From Streptomyces sp. ALI-76-A (GTDB lineage Bacteria; Actinomycetota; Actinomycetes; Streptomycetales; Streptomycetaceae), in assembly GCF_030287445.1 (NCBI RefSeq), contig NZ_JASVWB010000002.1, positions 6,758,001 to 6,822,000 on the forward strand: 64,000 nucleotides of DNA, in the 5' to 3' direction. The translations under genes and the position numbers were made by a program. Below the pieces are notes generated by a model that worked only from the letters and a program-made list of their open reading frames with translations, searched no databases and was not told the DNA's origin. How positions within the stretch are numbered: the stretch's first letter is position 1; each line of letters begins with the position of its first letter. Shown one piece after another: positions 10,524 through 20,058 of this stretch.

Positions 10524-10565
10524 GGCGTAAGCGCTTGCGCAAAGGCTTGCGCAAGCGTTTACGCC
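10524..10565. terminator. bidirectional terminator between convergent genes
   Basis: A strong inverted repeat with 17-bp arms (10524-10540 and 10549-10565, one mismatch) around an 8-nt loop, located between the ends of the phosphotransferase-like gene (10451) and treZ (10585). The arms contain the GCGCAAGCG core. Confidence 0.85.
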
Positions 10566-10584
10566 CGCCCGCCTCCCGTCGGTC

Positions 10585-12330
10585 TCACGTCTGCAACAGC
10601 ACCACGCACGACTCCGCGGGCACGCGCAGCATCCCGCCCGCGTCCGGTGCCTCGACCGGCTCCCATGCGGCGAGCACGCGCACGGGGCGGGAGCCGAGCG
10701 GGATGGCGGCGGGTTCCGCGGCGAGGTTCACGGCCACGCGCACGTCCCCGCGCCGGAAGGCCAGCCAGCGTTCCCGCTCGTCGTAGGCCACCTTCGTGTC
10801 CGCGAGGTCGGGGTCGGTGAGGTCCGCCTGCTCGTGCCGCAGGGCGATGAGCTTGCGGTACCAGGCCAGCACGCGCGCGTGGGGCTCACGTTCGGGCTCG
10901 GACCAGTCGAGGCAGGAGCGTTCACGGGTCGCCGGGTCCTGGGGGTCGGGGACGTCCTCCTCGGCCCAGCCGTGCGCGGCGAACTCCCGCCGCCTGCCCC
11001 GCCGTACGGCCTCGGCCAGCTCGGGATCGGTGTGGTCGGTGAAGAACTGCCACGGCGTGCCCGCCGCCCACTCCTCGCCCATGAACAGCATCGGCGTGAA
11101 GGGCGCGGTGAGCACCAGGGTGGCCGCGCAGGCCTGGAGGCCGGGGGAGAGGGACGCCGCCAGCCGGTCGCCCTGGGCGCGGTTGCCGACCTGGTCGTGG
11201 GTCTGGCTGTAGCCGAGGAGCCGGTGCGCGGCCACGCGCGAGCGGTCCAGCGGACGCCCGTGGTGGCGCCCCCGGAAGCTCGAGTACGTGCCGTCGTGGA
11301 AGTAGCCGTCCATGAGCGTCTTGGCGACCGCCGTCAGGGGAGCGCGCCCGAAGTCGGCGTAGTAGCCCTGCGACTCGCCCGTGAGCGCGGTGTGCAGGGC
11401 GTGGTGGAAGTCGTCGTTCCACTGGGCGTGCAGCCCGAGACCGCCCTCCGCACGTGAGGTGATCAGCCGGGGGTCGTTCAGGTCGGACTCGGCGATCAGG
11501 AACAGCGGCCGGCCCGCGTCGGCGGAGAGGTCGTCCACCTCGGCCGACAGCTCCTCCAGGAAGTGGCGGGCGCGGGTGTCCGCCAGCGCGTGCACCGCGT
11601 CCAGCCGCAGCCCGTCCAGCCGGTAGTCCCGCAGCCAGGCCAGCGCGCTGCCCAGCAGGAACGCGCGCACCTCGTCCGAGCCGGGCGCGTCCAGGTTCAC
11701 GGCGGAGCCCCAGGGCGTGTGGTGGGTGTCCGTGAAGTACGGCCCGAACTGCGGGAGGTAGTTGCCCGAGGGGCCGAGGTGGTTGTGCACCACGTCCAGA
11801 ACCACGCCCAGACCGAGTTCATGGGCGCGGTCCACGAAGCGTTTCAACGCCTCGGGGCCGCCGTACGGCTCGTGCACCGCCCACAGCGAGACGCCCTCGT
11901 ATCCCCAGCCGTGCTGCCCCGGGAAGGGGCACAGGGGCATCAACTCGACGTGCGTGACACCGAGTTCGGTGAGATGCCCGAGGCGCTCGGCGGCGGCGTC
12001 CAAGGTGCCCTCACGCGTGTACGTGCCCACGTGCAGCTCGTACAGCACCGCCCCGGGCAGCGGACGGCCGGCCCACTCGGCGCGCCAGGTGTACCGCTCG
12101 TGCTCGACGACCGCGCTCAGGCCGTCGGGACCGTCCGGCTGGCGGCGTGAGCGCGGGTCGGGCAGCACGGGGCCGTCGTCCAGCGCGAAGCCGTACCGGC
12201 TGCCGTCCCGCGCCTCGGCCTCGGCCGTCCACCATCCCGCGCGTTGCGGATCGCGCTCCATCGCGCGCGGGACGCCCTCGCACTGGAGCGTCACACGATC
12301 GGCCTGCGGTGCCCACACCTCGAACTGCAC
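10585..12330 (-). CDS. treZ: malto-oligosyltrehalose trehalohydrolase (GH13)
   Basis: The 581-residue protein has an N-terminal carbohydrate-binding/E-set domain followed by a GH13 barrel. Visible motifs are DVVHNH (region I), GLRLDAVHAL with nucleophile D244, and FLIAESDLND with acid/base E281, plus the GQHGWGYEG segment typical of TreZ. The enzyme hydrolyses the bond next to the terminal trehalose of maltooligosyltrehalose, releasing trehalose. It works with TreY and TreX encoded farther along on the same strand. It is divergent from the DUF1707-FHA gene. Confidence 0.96.
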   Translation of the reverse strand: MQFEVWAPQADRVTLQCEGVPRAMERDPQRAGWWTAEAEARDGSRYGFALDDGPVLPDPRSRRQPDGPDGLSAVVEHERYTWRAEWAGRPLPGAVLYELHVGTYTREGTLDAAAERLGHLTELGVTHVELMPLCPFPGQHGWGYEGVSLWAVHEPYGGPEALKRFVDRAHELGLGVVLDVVHNHLGPSGNYLPQFGPYFTDTHHTPWGSAVNLDAPGSDEVRAFLLGSALAWLRDYRLDGLRLDAVHALADTRARHFLEELSAEVDDLSADAGRPLFLIAESDLNDPRLITSRAEGGLGLHAQWNDDFHHALHTALTGESQGYYADFGRAPLTAVAKTLMDGYFHDGTYSSFRGRHHGRPLDRSRVAAHRLLGYSQTHDQVGNRAQGDRLAASLSPGLQACAATLVLTAPFTPMLFMGEEWAAGTPWQFFTDHTDPELAEAVRRGRRREFAAHGWAEEDVPDPQDPATRERSCLDWSEPEREPHARVLAWYRKLIALRHEQADLTDPDLADTKVAYDERERWLAFRRGDVRVAVNLAAEPAAIPLGSRPVRVLAAWEPVEAPDAGGMLRVPAESCVVLLQT

Positions 12331-12504
12331 GGACGGTTCCCCTTCGTCTGTTCACCGTGATGTAGCCCTGTCCATGATGTTTCAAACGAGATCAATACAC
12401 CGGTGAATCCGCCCCATTGTGGCTGGTGTCGCCGGGTACGCGCGCGGGGCGGCCGTTTCGGCGTCTTCTGGACACCCGGCGTTCGCTGTCCGACAATCAC
12501 GAAC

Positions 12505-13056
12505 GTGACGTCGTCCTTCGAGTTCAACACGTACCCCGCTCGGTTGTCCGACGCGGAGCGCGACAAGGCGCTGCGGGTGCTTCGTGACGGCGTCGCCATG
12601 GGCCGCCTCTCGCACGACACGTTCATCAGGCGCATGGAGCTGGCGCTCGCCGCCCGCCGCTCGGACGAACTCGCCGTGCTCACCGCCGACCTGCCCCAGG
12701 ACAGCCGCGTCTCCCGCCTGGTGTTCGGCACCGTCGAGGCGGTGTCCGGTTTCGCGGTACGGCTGCGCAGGGCCTGGCAGGCCGAGCGGCTCCCCAAGCT
12801 GCTGCTGCCGCACCCGGGCAACGGCCACCCGCTGCGCATCGGCCGCGATCCCGCCAACGGCCTGCGGCTGACCCACGAGACCGTGTCCCGCGTCCACGCC
12901 GAGCTCAGGCGGCAGGGCGGCATGTGGGTGCTGCGCGACCTCGGCTCCACCAACGGCACCACGGTGAACGGACGACGGGTCATCGGCGCGGCCGTGGTCC
13001 GCGAGGGCGACCAGGTCGGGTTCGGGCGGATGGCGTTCCGGCTCTCGGTCGACTGA
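12505..13056 (+). CDS. DUF1707 plus FHA domain protein
   Basis: The 183-residue protein joins an N-terminal DUF1707 domain (RLSDAERDKALRVLRDGVAM, about 12-60) to a C-terminal FHA domain (about 108-180) with the phosphothreonine-binding signature IGRDP...SRVHAEL...GSTNGTTVNG. FHA domains bind phosphothreonine peptides, usually products of Ser/Thr protein kinases; DUF1707 is an actinobacterial domain of unknown role, often near membranes. No transmembrane helix is seen. The GTG at 12505 places the DUF1707 motif near the N-terminus as in related proteins; longer in-frame extensions upstream look non-coding. Confidence 0.85.
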   Translation: MTSSFEFNTYPARLSDAERDKALRVLRDGVAMGRLSHDTFIRRMELALAARRSDELAVLTADLPQDSRVSRLVFGTVEAVSGFAVRLRRAWQAERLPKLLLPHPGNGHPLRIGRDPANGLRLTHETVSRVHAELRRQGGMWVLRDLGSTNGTTVNGRRVIGAAVVREGDQVGFGRMAFRLSVD

Positions 13057-13163
13057 GCGGGCCCCGCCCGGCCGGGCGCACGGCACGACCGACTGAGCCG
13101 AACCTTAGCCATGGCCTGCGCTTTACCTGATGTGTTGACTCAAGTCCCTTTGCCCTTCGTGGT

Positions 13164-13181
13164 GTTGACGTACCCGTCAAC
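13164..13181. promoter_or_regulatory. GTTGACG inverted repeat upstream of the M14 gene
   Basis: Perfect 7-bp arms GTTGACG and CGTCAAC separated by 4 nt, about 55-70 bp before the first M14 gene. A further GTTGACTCAAG lies shortly upstream. A related TTGAC/GTCAA palindrome precedes the paralogous gene at 16485-16496. Confidence 0.45.
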
Positions 13182-13234
13182 TCGTGACTGACTGTGCGTA
13201 CACCATGCACACCAGGTGAACCGACGGCACCGCA

Positions 13235-14599
13235 TTGCGGAGGTGTGCCCTGCCGCCACTCCACCGCTACCCGACCGTCGACGAACTCGGCGCGCGCGCG
13301 GCCGCACTGGTCGCCCGTCATCCCGAAGACGCCCGACTGCGCCGGGCGGGCACCTCGCGCGCGGGCACGCCCCTGTGGCTGCTCTCCGTCGGCCACGGCA
13401 GCCGGCAGGCCCTCGTGGTCGCCGGCCCGCACGCCAACGAACCCGTGGGCGGCGCCACCGTCCTGCGGCTGGCCGAGCGGGCGCTCGCCGACCCGACGCT
13501 CACCGCGGGCGCCGACGCCACCTGGAACCTGCTGCTGTGCCTCGACCCCGACGGCCTGCGCCGCAACGAGGGCTGGCTGCTGGGCCCGTACACCCTGGGC
13601 CGCTACTTCCGGCACTTCTTCCGGCCCGGTTTCCTGGAGCAGCCCGAATGGCTGCCCGACGGCGCGGCCGCCGCCGTACTGCCCGAGACCCGCACCCTGC
13701 TCGACCTCCAGGACGAACTGCGGCCCTTCTTCCAGTGCTCCTTGCACGGCGTCGACGTCGGCGGCGGCTTCGTCGAGCTGACCCGCGACCTGCCCGGCCT
13801 GGCCCAGCGCGTCGCGCACACCGCGGACCGCCTCGGCATCCCGCGCGAACTCGGCCCGTACGACACGCTGTACTGGCCGCGCCTGGGGCCCGCCGTCTAC
13901 CGGATACCGCCCCCGATCCCGGGTGACCTGGCCGCGGCCATCACCGAGGCCGCCGTCGAGTCGACGTGGTACCACCCGCACCGGCACGGCACGGTGACCG
14001 CCGTCGTCGAGGCACCCATGTGGGGCGTCGCGGCCGTGGAGGACGCCGGGCCGCCCGCCGACCGGGCCGGCGTGCTGCGGGCCGTGAGCCACGCCCTGCG
14101 GCAGGACGCGCGGCTCCTGGAGGTACTGCTGGACCGGATCCGCCCGCATGTCTCGGCCACCCCGGACGCGGCCCGCCTGATCGCCCCGGTCGAGGACTAT
14201 CTACTGGTGTGCCCCGGCCTCGCCGACGCCTGGGACCCCGACGTCCCCGACGGCGCCCGCCCGCTGCCGCCCCTCAGCTCCGCGCACCTGGCCGCCCTGC
14301 GCATCGCCGGGCGGCGGCTGGCCCTGCGCACGGCGGGGCTGCTGCACCAGCTCGTGACCCGTTCCGGCGCCGATCCGGCCGGTGCGCTGCCCGAGCTGGA
14401 CCGGCTGGTCGACGAGTGGTGCGCCGACTACCGCGACGGCTGCGGGGCGCGGTGGGTGCCGGTCGCCCGTCAGGCGGAGTACCAGTCGCGGGTCGTACTG
14501 GCCGCGTTCGAGCTCGCCGGGCGGTACGCGCCCGCGTGCTCCCGTTCGGGTGAGCCGGGGTGGGGTTCCCAGGCCGCCGTGCCGATGCATCGGGAATGA
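13235..14599 (+). CDS. M14-family zinc carboxypeptidase-like protein
   Basis: The protein (up to 454 residues) has the M14 zinc site HANE in AGPHANEPVGG, the third zinc ligand in LHGVDVGG and a late catalytic-type Glu in VVEAPMWG. No signal peptide is seen, so it may be cytoplasmic. Start choice is unclear: a TTG at 13235 opens the frame without a ribosome-binding site, while a strong GGAGG (13239-13243) is spaced correctly for a CTG at 13250. It is followed with an ATGA overlap by a subtilisin-inhibitor-like gene and faces a paralogue (15185-16444) end to end. Confidence 0.82.
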   Translation: MRRCALPPLHRYPTVDELGARAAALVARHPEDARLRRAGTSRAGTPLWLLSVGHGSRQALVVAGPHANEPVGGATVLRLAERALADPTLTAGADATWNLLLCLDPDGLRRNEGWLLGPYTLGRYFRHFFRPGFLEQPEWLPDGAAAAVLPETRTLLDLQDELRPFFQCSLHGVDVGGGFVELTRDLPGLAQRVAHTADRLGIPRELGPYDTLYWPRLGPAVYRIPPPIPGDLAAAITEAAVESTWYHPHRHGTVTAVVEAPMWGVAAVEDAGPPADRAGVLRAVSHALRQDARLLEVLLDRIRPHVSATPDAARLIAPVEDYLLVCPGLADAWDPDVPDGARPLPPLSSAHLAALRIAGRRLALRTAGLLHQLVTRSGADPAGALPELDRLVDEWCADYRDGCGARWVPVARQAEYQSRVVLAAFELAGRYAPACSRSGEPGWGSQAAVPMHRE

Positions 14600-15015
14600 C
14601 GCACACCACCACAGCAAAAGCGGCCCGGGTCTCCCTGCTGGCCGCGGCGGCCCTCCTCCTCGTCACCTCGTCCCCGGCCCGGGCGACGCCCCAGGAGGGC
14701 GTCCGGGGCGACTGGCTCTTCGTGACCGTCACCACCGGTGACGCCCGTTCCAGCGACACGCGCGGCACCCTGCTGCTGTGCGACCCGCCCCAGGGCCACC
14801 GGCGGGCCGCCGAGGCCTGCGCCCAGCTGGAGGCCGCCCTCGGCGACCTCCGTGCCATCCCGCTCCGGGACGTCCACTGCACGATGGTCCACGCGCCGGT
14901 GACCGCCCACGCGCGCGGGCGCTGGAACGGGCGCCAGGTCGACTACACGGAGACCTTCACGAACCGGTGCGTGATGGGCGCGCGCACCGGGGCGGTCTTC
15001 GCACTGGACGCCTGA
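14596..15015 (+). CDS. secreted subtilisin inhibitor-like (SSI family) protein
   Basis: The 139-residue protein has a signal peptide ending near SSPARA-T (about 30) and the SSI fold: GTLLLCDPP, a central AAEACAQLEAALGDL helix, the reactive loop CTMVHAPVT and the closing TFTNRCVMGA...VFAL. Four cysteines are placed as for the two SSI disulfides. The Met-Val reactive bond matches P1-P1' of Streptomyces subtilisin inhibitor, suggesting a subtilisin-type target. The ATG overlaps the TGA of the upstream M14 gene (ATGA), an unusual coupling of an exported protease inhibitor to a peptidase. Confidence 0.88.
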   Translation: MTHTTTAKAARVSLLAAAALLLVTSSPARATPQEGVRGDWLFVTVTTGDARSSDTRGTLLLCDPPQGHRRAAEACAQLEAALGDLRAIPLRDVHCTMVHAPVTAHARGRWNGRQVDYTETFTNRCVMGARTGAVFALDA

Positions 15016-15184
15016 CGCCCACGCCGTGACGCCCCCGCACGCGCGCGGGGCGGTGGCACGCGGTGCGGCCGGTCGTCCCGTCCGGTCGTGTGCGGGGCGG
15101 TGGTCCGGTGGGGTCGGTCATCGTGCCCGGTCGCGTGTGCGAGGGTGCCGGCTGCCGTTGCGGGGGGTGGTCCGGTGCGGCCGG

Positions 15185-16444
15185 TCATCCCGCCCGCTCG
15201 CGTGCGTGCAGGGCCGCCGTGACCACCGTGCGGGACTGGTGCTCGACCTGGTGCTCCAAGGGCACCCAGCGGGCCCGGAACCGTACGGTGAAGGCGTCGC
15301 TCCAGTGCGCGACGAGCCGTTCGAGGCGCGGGGCCGCCGGGTCGCCGGTGTCCCGCAGGACCCGCAGCAGCATGGCCGCCGCCCGCAACGGCAGCCGGCG
15401 CCCGAACGCGTCCACGCTGCCGACGTACGCCCGGGTGTTGTCGGCGGGCGGCGTCCGCGCCCAGTCCGCGGCCAGCCCCGGCACCAGGTCCATGCTCCAT
15501 CGGGCCGCCCGCAGCAGCGGGTCGTCGCGGTCCCGCAGCCCGGGCCGCGCGTCGGCGACCACCCGTTCCACCGCACGGGTGTCCCGCAGCAGCCGGCCCG
15601 CCAGCCGCCGCATCGCCGCCGCGGGGGCCGGGTGCGGCGCCGGATCGTCCACCAGGTCGCTCGCCCACATGGGCACCTCGACGACCACGGTCAGCCCGCC
15701 GTACCGGTGCGCGTGGTACCAGGTGCAGCGGCGCGCGTCGTCCGGCATGCTCGGGTACGCGGCGCCGGCTCCGGGCGCCGGCATCACATGCACCCCGGGT
15801 CCGGAGGCGGGCCAGCCCGCCGCGTCCGAGGCGCCGGTCTCCACCGGGATGTTCAGTTCCGCCGCCGACTTGGCGAACGGCTCGGCGAGCCCCGGCACGT
15901 CCTTCGTCAGCTGTATCCAGCTGCCGCCCACGTCGGTGCCGTGGAGGGTCACCTGGAGGTAGGGCCGCAGGTGGTCGATGACTCCCGTCAGGGCGCGCGT
16001 CTCGGGCGGCAGCCGGTCGGGCGGCACCAGGGACGGCGACCACTCCGGCTGCTCCGGCCCCGCAGGACGGTAGAAGCCGAGGTGGTACTCGAACAGGCTG
16101 CGTGGCGCCGGAGTGACATGCAGACGTGACCCGTCGGGATCCGCGCACAGCAGGAAGTGCCAGGACGTGTCGGACCTCAACTCCCTTTGGCGCAGCACTC
16201 GTTCGGCTACCGCGAGGAGCGTGGCGCCGCCGGCCGGTTCGTTGGAGTGGGCGCCCGCGACCACCAGGACGGCCCGCCGGGCGTGTCCCAGGGACAGCAG
16301 GTGCAGCGGCCTGCCCGCCCGGGAGACGCCCACCTGCCTCAGGGCGCAGACCTGGGGCCGGTGCGCGGCCAACGCCCGTGCCGACGAGATCAGTTCGGTC
16401 ACCGTGGGGTAGCGCAGCTCCGGCAGGAGACTCACCCCCGTCAC
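15185..16444 (-). CDS. M14-family zinc carboxypeptidase-like protein (paralogue)
   Basis: About 419 residues, homologous along its length to the protein from 13235-14599: LRYPTVTEL near the start, zinc motif HSNE in AGAHSNEPAGG, LHGTDVGGSW and VVEVPMWA. In-frame starts include GTG 16477, 16444 and 16435. A possible promoter (TTGACA at 16496-16491 and GGTACT about 17 bp later) would put the transcription start downstream of 16477, favouring a later GTG. It is convergent with the first M14/inhibitor pair. The 170-bp space between them has short imperfect GC-rich repeats and a small GC hairpin at about 15029-15050. Confidence 0.8.
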   Translation of the reverse strand: MTGVSLLPELRYPTVTELISSARALAAHRPQVCALRQVGVSRAGRPLHLLSLGHARRAVLVVAGAHSNEPAGGATLLAVAERVLRQRELRSDTSWHFLLCADPDGSRLHVTPAPRSLFEYHLGFYRPAGPEQPEWSPSLVPPDRLPPETRALTGVIDHLRPYLQVTLHGTDVGGSWIQLTKDVPGLAEPFAKSAAELNIPVETGASDAAGWPASGPGVHVMPAPGAGAAYPSMPDDARRCTWYHAHRYGGLTVVVEVPMWASDLVDDPAPHPAPAAAMRRLAGRLLRDTRAVERVVADARPGLRDRDDPLLRAARWSMDLVPGLAADWARTPPADNTRAYVGSVDAFGRRLPLRAAAMLLRVLRDTGDPAAPRLERLVAHWSDAFTVRFRARWVPLEHQVEHQSRTVVTAALHARERAG

Positions 16445-16484
16445 ATCCGCCCGGCTTCGCAATCCGCAGTACCCCACGCTCCCG

Positions 16485-16496
16485 TTGACGTGTCAA
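16485..16496. promoter_or_regulatory. TTGAC-GT-GTCAA palindrome upstream of the M14 paralogue
   Basis: A perfect 12-bp palindrome overlapping a TTGACA -35-like hexamer on the minus strand. It resembles the 13164-13181 element in front of the other M14 gene, so the two paralogues may share a regulator. Confidence 0.4.
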
Positions 16497-17576
16497 GCAC
16501 ACCGAGGGGGAGCCTCCAGGGGGCGCCCGGACGCATTCACCGCCGCGAGCGGGCCGTGGGCGCCGACGGGGTCACCCGCGCCCGCACGGCCGCCGTGGCG
16601 CGGGCCATGGCACTCGCCCCTGGCGCGGCCCGCGCCCGTCCGGCGTCAGGAACGGCTCGCCGGCCCCTGGGGCAGCGTCGCCTGCGGTCGGAGTGCCGGG
16701 CCGCGACGGCGGGCCCGGCGTCCCAGCCGACGATCGGCCGGCTCCCGGTCGGTATCTCGGACGCGCACAGGCTCACCGGGTGCGTCCCTGTCGTCGCTCG
16801 CCACCGTGCGCCGGCCGTCCGGCACGAGCCCCGGGAGCACGCGCGGGCGTGAGCCGGGCGCGAGGACGATCCCACGGCGTGCGGCGACCTCGCGCACGCC
16901 CGGCGCTTCCGGCCCCTCGCGGGCCTTCCCCGCGCGCCCACCTGCCGTGCGCGGCCTCGTCCGCCGTGCGCTTCCCCGCAGTGTGCGTGCCGCCCTCCCA
17001 CCCCCGTCCGCGGAGCCGTCGGCGCGGACCGTGCGGCCCGGGCCGCGACCCGCCCCGCGCGAGCGACCGGCCGCCTTCGCTCCCACGCCGCCGCCGCGAC
17101 CGGCACCACCGAGCCTCCGCCGTCCTCCCGCGCGCCCGGGCCGCGCCCGGCCCGCCCGGCCCCGCTCAATGCCACCGGAACGCACTCGGCCCTACTCTGG
17201 CCCTGCATGGCCCCCGGGCCGCTCGGCCCTGCTTGCGCCTACTGGGTCCCGCCTGGCCTTGCTCGGGCCCGCTTGATGCCGCCCGGCCGCACTCGGCCCT
17301 GCATGGCCTCGCATGGCCCCGAACGGGCACGCTCGGCGGCCTGCTCGCGGCCTGCTCGGCCCCGTCCTTGTTCGGCCCGGCCTGGACCCGCTCCAGCCCG
17401 CTCGGCCCCGCTCAATGCCGCCCGACCGCACTCGGCCCCGCCTGGCCTGGCCGGGGCACGCTCAGCCCTGCTCGGCGGCCCTGCTCAGCGGCCCTGCTCG
17501 GCCCCGCTCAACACCGCCCGGCCCCGCTCAGCCCCGCCCGCCCCACCCCACTAGGGCAGCGGCGGAACCACCCCGG
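16497..17576. repeat. gene-free region with degenerate long repeats
   Basis: About 1.1 kb with no supported gene. From about 17160 to 17560 it is built of diverged copies of a CGCTCAATGCCGCCCG-type unit followed by CACTCGGCCC, beginning near 17163, 17270, 17409 and 17505, separated by CTCGGCCC-rich filler. The composition gives long open frames on both strands, but none has a ribosome-binding site or a recognisable protein. It lies behind treY's 3' end. Confidence 0.7.
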
Positions 17577-19931
17577 TCAGTCCTCCCGTACCCGCTCCAG
17601 CAGTGCCACCGGCAGCCGGTCGAGAAGCTCCGCCACGCGCGTGTGCCCCGTGAACTCCCGCTCCGGGGCGAGCACGTCGGCCCACCGTCCCGGCGGCAGC
17701 GGCAGCAGCGTGTCCCGCCAGCCGCCCGCCTCCGTCAGCCGCAGCGACATCCGGGTGACGGCCGTCAGCACCTCCCCGGAGCGCACGAACGCCACACAGT
17801 GGCCCGCCGCCGGGCCCTCCGCCGCCAGCGGCGCGTACGTCGCCGCGTCGCCGAAGAGCTCCGGCCGCCGCCCGCGCAGCCGCAGCGCCGCCCGCGTCAC
17901 CGAGCCCTTGTCGCCGGGATCCTCCGGGGGGAACCGCACGGGCCGCCGGTTGTCCGGGTCGACCAGTGCCCGGTACTCGGCCTCCGTGCCCTGGTAGAGG
18001 TCCGGCACGCCGGGCATCGTCAGGTGGACCAGGGCCGTGCCCAGGACGTTCGCCCGGATGTGCGGCTCCAGCGCGCTCCGGAGGGCGGCCACGTGCTCAC
18101 CCGGCGCCCCGCACGGCCCGGCCGCGACGAACGCCGCCACCGCCTCCTCGTACGCGGGCTCCTGCTCGGTCCAGCTCGTGTACATCCCCGCCTCGCGCAC
18201 ATGCTTCAGCAGCGCTTCCCGGACCCGCTCCGTCCGGGCCGGCCCGAGTCCGAACACCGTCTGCCAGGCCGCCCACGCCAGCTGCGCGTCCGGCACGCCC
18301 TCCCCGGAACGGGTCACCTCGGCCAGCGCGCCGGCCCACCGCTGCGGGCACTCGGTCAGCACCGCGAGAGCCGCCCGGACGTCCGCGCTGCGTTTGGTGT
18401 CGTGCGTGGACGCGACGGTCCCGCTCAGCGGCCAGTCGCGCTGCACGCGCGCGCAGTAGGCGTGGAAGTCCTCCGGTGAGACGGCCGGCGTGCCCGGGTC
18501 GCCGCCCACCTCGGTCGCCGACAGCAGCGGCACATAGCGGTAGAACGCCGTGTCCTCCACGGACTTGGCGCGCAGCGCCGAGGCGGTCTGCGCGAACCGC
18601 GTCCGGAACTCGACGTGCGCCGGCCCGTCACCGTGACGCCCGAGCACCAGGTCCCGTACGACGTCGACCGCGCCCGCCTCCTCGGGCACCGCGAAGGCGA
18701 GCCGGGCCTCGGCGGCGGCCTCCTCGGTGACGACGCGGGACGCGTCACCGCAGGCGTACGGCCGGTAGACCTCCAGGCGGACCAGGAGCTCCCGCAGGGC
18801 GGTGCGCAGCGCCCAGGGCGCGCGGTCGCGCAGCGCGGGTTCCGGCGAGGTGGCGCACAGCCGGGTCGCCACCCGCACCAGCCGGTCGACCTCGGTGGCC
18901 AGCTCGTGCGTGAGCACCTTGTAGGCCGCCCGTCGCACCGTCGCCGCCCAGTCGCCGCCCCGGTCCGTCTGCGGCGCCGCGAACCGCCGGTACTGGCCCA
19001 GAAGTTCCCCGGCGCCCGCCGGATCCGCGAAGAGGCCGTCGACGTGCCGCAGGGCGTCGTAGCCCGTGGTGCCCGCCACCGGCCAGGAGGCCGGCAGGTG
19101 CTCCCCGTCCGCCAGGATCTTCTCCACGACGGTCCACCGGCCGCCGGTCGCCTCGTGGAGCCGCCGGAGATAGCCGTCGGGGTCGGCCAGCCCGTCCGGG
19201 TGGTCGACGCGCAGGCCGTCGACCACGCCCTCGTGGAGCAGCTGGAGGATCTTGGCGTGTGTCGCCTCGAACACCTCCGGGTCCTCCACCCGCACTCCGA
19301 TCAGCTCGGAGATGCTGAAGAACCTGCGGTAGTTCAGTTCGGTGCGGGCCAGCCGCCACCACACCGGGCGGTACCACTGGGCGTCCAGCAACTGCGGCAA
19401 CGGCAGGTTTTCGGTGCCCTCGCGCAGCGGGAACACGTGGTCGTAGTAGCGCAGCAGGTTCCCGTCGACCTCCAGGTGCTCGATCTCCGCCCCGAGCGGC
19501 TGCCCGAGCACCGGCAGCAGCACCTGGCCGTCCTGTGCCTCCCAGTCGATGTCGAACCAGCGGGCGTACGGCGACTTCGGGCCCTCCCGCAGGACCTCCC
19601 ACAGAGCGTGGTTGTGGCGGGGGGCCATCGCCATGTGGTTGGGCACGATGTCCACGACCAGGCCGAGCCCGTGCTCGCGCGCGGTGCCGGCCAGTGCCCG
19701 CAGTCCCTCCTCGCCGCCCAGCTCCTCCCGCACGCGCGCGTGGTCCACCACGTCGTAGCCGTGCGCGGACCCGGGGACGGCCTCCAGGACGGGGGACAGG
19801 TGCAGGTGCGAGACGCCGAGCGAGGCCAGGTACGGCACGACCGCCGCCGCCGCCCCGAACGGGAACTCACGCTGCAACTGCAGCCGGTAGGTGGCCGTCG
19901 GCGCCGTGGGGACAGATCGCTCAGGTGTCAT
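17577..19931 (-). CDS. treY: malto-oligosyltrehalose synthase (GH13)
   Basis: The 784-residue protein starts with [14 protein letters not shown], typical of TreY, and has DIVPNHMA (region I) and [11 protein letters not shown] with nucleophile D243, plus the long family-specific insertions. It converts the reducing-end alpha-1,4 bond of maltooligosaccharides to the alpha,alpha-1,1 bond of trehalose by intramolecular transglucosylation. TreZ then releases trehalose. It is downstream of treX on the same strand with a hairpin between them, so it may have its own promoter in 19932-20005. Confidence 0.96.
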   Translation of the reverse strand: MTPERSVPTAPTATYRLQLQREFPFGAAAAVVPYLASLGVSHLHLSPVLEAVPGSAHGYDVVDHARVREELGGEEGLRALAGTAREHGLGLVVDIVPNHMAMAPRHNHALWEVLREGPKSPYARWFDIDWEAQDGQVLLPVLGQPLGAEIEHLEVDGNLLRYYDHVFPLREGTENLPLPQLLDAQWYRPVWWRLARTELNYRRFFSISELIGVRVEDPEVFEATHAKILQLLHEGVVDGLRVDHPDGLADPDGYLRRLHEATGGRWTVVEKILADGEHLPASWPVAGTTGYDALRHVDGLFADPAGAGELLGQYRRFAAPQTDRGGDWAATVRRAAYKVLTHELATEVDRLVRVATRLCATSPEPALRDRAPWALRTALRELLVRLEVYRPYACGDASRVVTEEAAAEARLAFAVPEEAGAVDVVRDLVLGRHGDGPAHVEFRTRFAQTASALRAKSVEDTAFYRYVPLLSATEVGGDPGTPAVSPEDFHAYCARVQRDWPLSGTVASTHDTKRSADVRAALAVLTECPQRWAGALAEVTRSGEGVPDAQLAWAAWQTVFGLGPARTERVREALLKHVREAGMYTSWTEQEPAYEEAVAAFVAAGPCGAPGEHVAALRSALEPHIRANVLGTALVHLTMPGVPDLYQGTEAEYRALVDPDNRRPVRFPPEDPGDKGSVTRAALRLRGRRPELFGDAATYAPLAAEGPAAGHCVAFVRSGEVLTAVTRMSLRLTEAGGWRDTLLPLPPGRWADVLAPEREFTGHTRVAELLDRLPVALLERVRED

Positions 19932-20005
19932 GCAGAGCTACGTACCCGCCCCGCCGCGTTTCGTGTCATCGCCACCCGCACGGCCCTCATGAGCGTGGCG
20001 TGTCT

Positions 20006-20045
20006 CACGCGCGCGTGCCGCCGGCGACACCGGCACGCGCGCGTG
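20006..20045 (-). terminator. hairpin between treX and treY
   Basis: Arms CACGCGCGCGTGCCG (20006-20020) and CGGCACGCGCGCGTG (20031-20045) are perfectly complementary with a 10-nt loop. It lies 13 nt beyond the treX stop, so it probably terminates or attenuates readthrough into treY. Confidence 0.8.
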
Positions 20046-20058
20046 GACGACACCTCCC

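Noticed and set aside
10524..10565. LacI/MalR operator for treZ
   Set aside because: Although the arms contain CTTGCGCAAG-like sequence, the element is at the 3' ends of two convergent genes; a terminator explains it better.
12403..12504. N-terminal extension of the DUF1707-FHA protein
   Set aside because: The extra residues are Arg/Cys-rich and lie within the divergent promoter region; GTG 12505 fits the domain start.
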